Shown here in pieces: positions 61,101 to 64,000 of a stretch of DNA of 64,000 nt. This DNA comes from Rhabdornis inornatus (Eukaryota > Chordata > Aves > Passeriformes > Rhabdornithidae). The stretch lies in contig VWZS01005959.1 of NCBI GenBank assembly GCA_013397075.1, positions 1 through 64,000 on the forward strand, written 5' to 3'. The notes under the pieces were generated by a model. The model worked only from the letters and a program-made list of their open reading frames with translations. It ran no database searches and had not been told where the DNA came from. Numbering within the stretch: the stretch's first letter is position 1; every line of letters begins with the position of its first letter. The position numbers and the translations under genes were made by a program.

Positions 61101-61572
61101 ATGTTTGCATGGGAGAGGGGATGGGAGAGACCTCTGCGCATGCGACAGGACAGGTCCCTCTGACCCAGGCAGCCCTGGGGAGTCACCTGGGAATGGTGTG
61201 CACCAGGTGTTGGGGAGAGGCCACCCAGAGAAGGGTTTGGAAGCAAGTTTATTCTGCAGGTCTGAATTTATCTGGGTTTATTTTCTGCCACTGGGCAGCA
61301 CAATACCAAATTCCCACAGTAATGAGTAAGAATAGTCTGCAGTAAAGGAAGGCTTCTGTGATAGAGCTTGGCAGCATCATTGCAAAAATTATTTCTGTAT
61401 GTGCCTTTTCCAAGGAGAATGTGTCCTTGTACTGTTAAAAAGTGTCTAATTTCCATTTTGAATCTCTGGTTATGTTGAGATTTTGAGGGGTGGGGGGTGT
61501 GGTGTTTAATTTCTTTTCTCTTGCCTTTCTTGATATTGGGGAGGGCAAAAATATGGATTTTTTTTTTTCAAT

Positions 61573-61589
61573 CCCCCCCCCCCCCCCCC
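61573..61589. repeat. Homopolymer of 17 C at a gap edge
   Basis: A run of C abuts the N run directly, so its true length is unknown. A G-rich stretch lies about 85 bases upstream at 61486-61498. Confidence 0.9.
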
Positions 61590-61893
61590 NNNNNNNNNNN
61601 NNNNNNNNNNNNNNNNNNNNNNNNNNNNNNNNNNNNNNNNNNNNNNNNNNNNNNNNNNNNNNNNNNNNNNNNNNNNNNNNNNNNNNNNNNNNNNNNNNNN
61701 NNNNNNNNNNNNNNNNNNNNNNNNNNNNNNNNNNNNNNNNNNNNNNNNNNNNNNNNNNNNNNNNNNNNNNNNNNNNNNNNNNNNNNNNNNNNNNNNNNNN
61801 NNNNNNNNNNNNNNNNNNNNNNNNNNNNNNNNNNNNNNNNNNNNNNNNNNNNNNNNNNNNNNNNNNNNNNNNNNNNNNNNNNNNNNNNNNNNN
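61590..61893. other. Assembly gap (304 N)
   Basis: No sequence is available. Open frames spanning it are artefacts. Confidence 0.99.
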
Positions 61894-61935
61894 TTTAAAT
61901 CAAGAGCTGCATTTCTGTACCATGCAAGAGACAGT

Positions 61936-62291
61936 TTGGATTTTTCAGCATGGAGAAGGCTCTGGAGAGACCTTAGAGCCCCTTCCAGTACCTAAAGAGG
62001 GCTCCAAGAGAGCTAGAGAGGGACTTCGGACACAGTCATGGAATGACAGGACAGGAGAATGGTTTTAAACTGAAAGAGAGTCGATTTAGAATAAATATTG
62101 GGAAGAAATTCTTGACTATGAGGGTGGTGAGGCACAGTTTGCCCAGAGAAGTCGTGGATTCCCCATCCCTGGAAATGCTCAAAGCCGGGTTGGGTGGAGT
62201 TTGGAGCAACCTGGTCTAGTGGAAGGTGTCCCTGCCCAGGGATGAGCTTTAAGGTTCCTTCCAACCTAAACCATCCTGTGATTCTGTGATT
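61936..62291 (+). mobile_element. CR1 LINE 3' end, 5'-truncated
   Basis: Recognisable CR1 3' blocks occur in order: CATGGAGAAGGCTCTGG, TTCCAGTACCTAAAGAGG, AATGGTTTTAAACTGAAAG, CAACCTGGTCTAGTGGAAG and CCTTCCAACCTAAACCAT, with the tail CTGTGATTCTGTGATT. A block of about 20 bases expected before the final TTTAAGGT segment is missing. The element may extend left into the gap. Confidence 0.88.
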
Positions 62292-63845
62292 GATTTTCCT
62301 GCCAAAATACAATTACATTTGTGACTTGGGATAATATTTACAGGACAGTCCCTGCAGGTGTTTCATTAGAACAGTACTTACGTGGAATTAGCAAATTTGG
62401 AGGAAGTGGGAGAGTTGGCATTACCAGATAAACCAGACTTTCTGGCAACAGCAGGTTATACCTAAGCCCATGCATGTGTTTTCTTTTACTCCAGAGAAGC
62501 AATCTCTTAACACTTGTTTGCAAAACTGGACAAAAAAAAAAAATAGCAGTGGATTTATTCTGAAATGAGTATTTTGTCCTTAGTGTTTAGTTAATGCCTT
62601 GGAGCCAAAATGACATTTGTTTCTGCCCATGGGTGTTGCTGGGGGAGCTGATATGCTGTGAATTCCAGGGCATCTTTGCTGTGTGGTGGCCCCAAGTGAT
62701 GTCTTGGGGACCAGCTCCTTGTTTTATTTATCCCCCACAAGCTTTTGTGTTTGCAGCCTAATTTTCGGTAATGGGAACAGTCAGATATTCATCTGTGCTA
62801 AAACACCTCTGGTTTAACCAGAGCCCTGCCACTTAGATACGAGCCAAGCCCAAAATGTCCAAACAGGCGGCACTTCTGAACTCTCCTACTTTTGTTAATA
62901 ACTTTTATTGGAATTCTGACGTCTTTTTTGTCTCTGTTGACAAAAAAATGGGGAGGCTGAAAATCAATGTGGGCTCTTAATTGCAATGAAGGGTACCAGG
63001 CTGTTTTGAAGGCAAGTTTCGGTGACATTACAAATTGGGTTTTTACATATAGGGGAAGCTAAATCCTTAAAACATCCTACTCTAAGAAAAAACCTAAAAT
63101 AATAGAAGAGGATAAAATCTCTTCCAGAGCTGTGCAATTGCATTGACTCGCAGGCTCTGCAGAGTGCATGGCTGCACTGCCTGCTCCAAAAGGATCAGAC
63201 CTAAACCCCTCCAATACTCCCACTGCTTCAGGAAGCAGCTGCGTGGGTGCACAAGTCCAGAAGCACTTGGCTGGCTGGCTGTTTGCACACAGGCATCCGA
63301 AGCTGATGCTTTTGCACTCACTGAAGAGCGCTTTCCTGGTAATTCAAGCTGGGATACAAAGAACCAGTAATGATCTTACAAGCACCACATCCAGACGGCT
63401 TCTAAGAGTGGGTCTGGTGCCTTGGCTGGTGGCTTTGAAATGCTGAATGTTTTTGTAGGGGGCCTCCAAATCAAGGGAAAATGAATATGAATAAAATGAA
63501 ATGCGAATTCTGAGGAGTTGCTTTCAGTTGTTCCAACGTAGGGCCTAAAACTTAAAGATATGTCGTGCATCAAAGTTGCTAGAAAGCATTTTAAGTAGCT
63601 GGCCAAACTGATGCAACAGAGAACAATTGTATTTTTCTTAAGTTTTCAGTTTGTGAGGGCTGGTTTTCTAAAAACATGTGGGGTTTTTAAGTATAATTAC
63701 TGAGACAGAAAACCCGTGCTTCTCTTAGTCTCTCATATAAATATTTTTGCAAAACTCTGTTGTTGCAGCTCCTAGAAAACCTGATTCAAGGCTGAGGGCA
63801 GTTTGTGTTTCTTGGATGTTTTGTTTTGCAGCTCCTTTTTATAGC

Positions 63846-63888
63846 CCGGGCTCGGGGGTGAAAGGGTGAAAGGGGAGGAGGGGTGGGA
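63846..63888 (+). promoter_or_regulatory. Putative G-quadruplex tract
   Basis: Six or more runs of three to five G, separated by loops of one to five bases, lie in a GC-rich patch at the right edge of the window. TTTATAGC just upstream is TATA-like. A possible intronic regulatory element; the evidence is composition only. Confidence 0.45.
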
Positions 63889-64000
63889 AAGTGTGTAGGA
63901 ACAAAACCAAGGCAGCTGCAGGAAATGGGTGTCCATTCCCACACCTTCCTGAGGGCATCGAGCTCAGCTTCCCAGCCTGAACCCCAGATTCCAGCCCGGG

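Larger units (their letters stand above)
23531..64000 (+). other. COMMD1: COMMD1 intron 2, incomplete (at least 40.5 kb)
   Basis: The donor is GTAAGC at 23531 and no matching final exon was seen before the window edge. It holds CR1 fragments at 39482-39855, 56821-56860 and 61936-62291, a minisatellite at 36902-37316, microsatellites, a hairpin at 55586-55667 and the assembly gap. Between these I see no supported gene. Confidence 0.8.

Noticed and set aside
61490..62068. 192-codon open frame across the gap
   Set aside because: Most of it is N; the remainder is CR1 sequence read in a non-coding frame.

Overview
The window looks like bird nuclear DNA. It carries two vertebrate genes with spliced exons, both on the + strand, and CR1-type LINE 3' ends with the avian ATTCTGTG-like tail. 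I see no operons, CRISPR arrays or other prokaryotic features. The exact species cannot be told from the sequence.

Layout. (1) 1-3981: CRLS1, mitochondrial cardiolipin synthase. It is 5'-truncated by the window edge: only the last 14 bases of exon 1 are present, followed by six complete coding exons (309-446, 845-974, 1451-1536, 1891-1959, 2278-2369, 3894-3981). The splice phases join into one 200-residue reading frame ending at TGA 3979-3981. (2) 3982-5464: CRLS1 3'UTR and a short intergenic stretch, then the CpG-rich, TATA-less promoter of the next gene. (3) 5465-64000: COMMD1. Exon 1 is 5465-5656, intron 1 is 17.6 kb, exon 2 is 23249-23530, and intron 2 runs off the right edge (at least 40.5 kb). 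The C-terminal exon was not found and presumably lies beyond 64000. About 90% of the window is therefore non-coding COMMD1 sequence.

The introns hold four CR1 fragments (5868-6126, 39482-39855, 56821-56860 minus strand, 61936-62291). They also hold a 298-base almost pure G/T tract (10147-10444), a C/T-rich minisatellite with a 156-bp higher-order period (36902-37316), several microsatellites, a long AT-rich hairpin (55586-55667), perfect palindromes, and an assembly gap of 304 N (61590-61893) preceded by 17 C. Most long open frames in the introns are explained by low complexity or chance.

The two genes are not in a shared pathway. CRLS1 makes cardiolipin in the inner mitochondrial membrane. 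COMMD1 is a copper-, NF-kB- and endosomal-sorting-associated scaffold. In human they lie on different chromosomes, so their 1.5-kb head-to-tail spacing here is notable. The most interesting protein-level observation is that the COMMD1 residue aligned to human Met110, described as a copper ligand, is isoleucine here, while both aligned histidines are kept. I did not find a convincing undescribed biological system; the findings are candidate structures and sequence anomalies.
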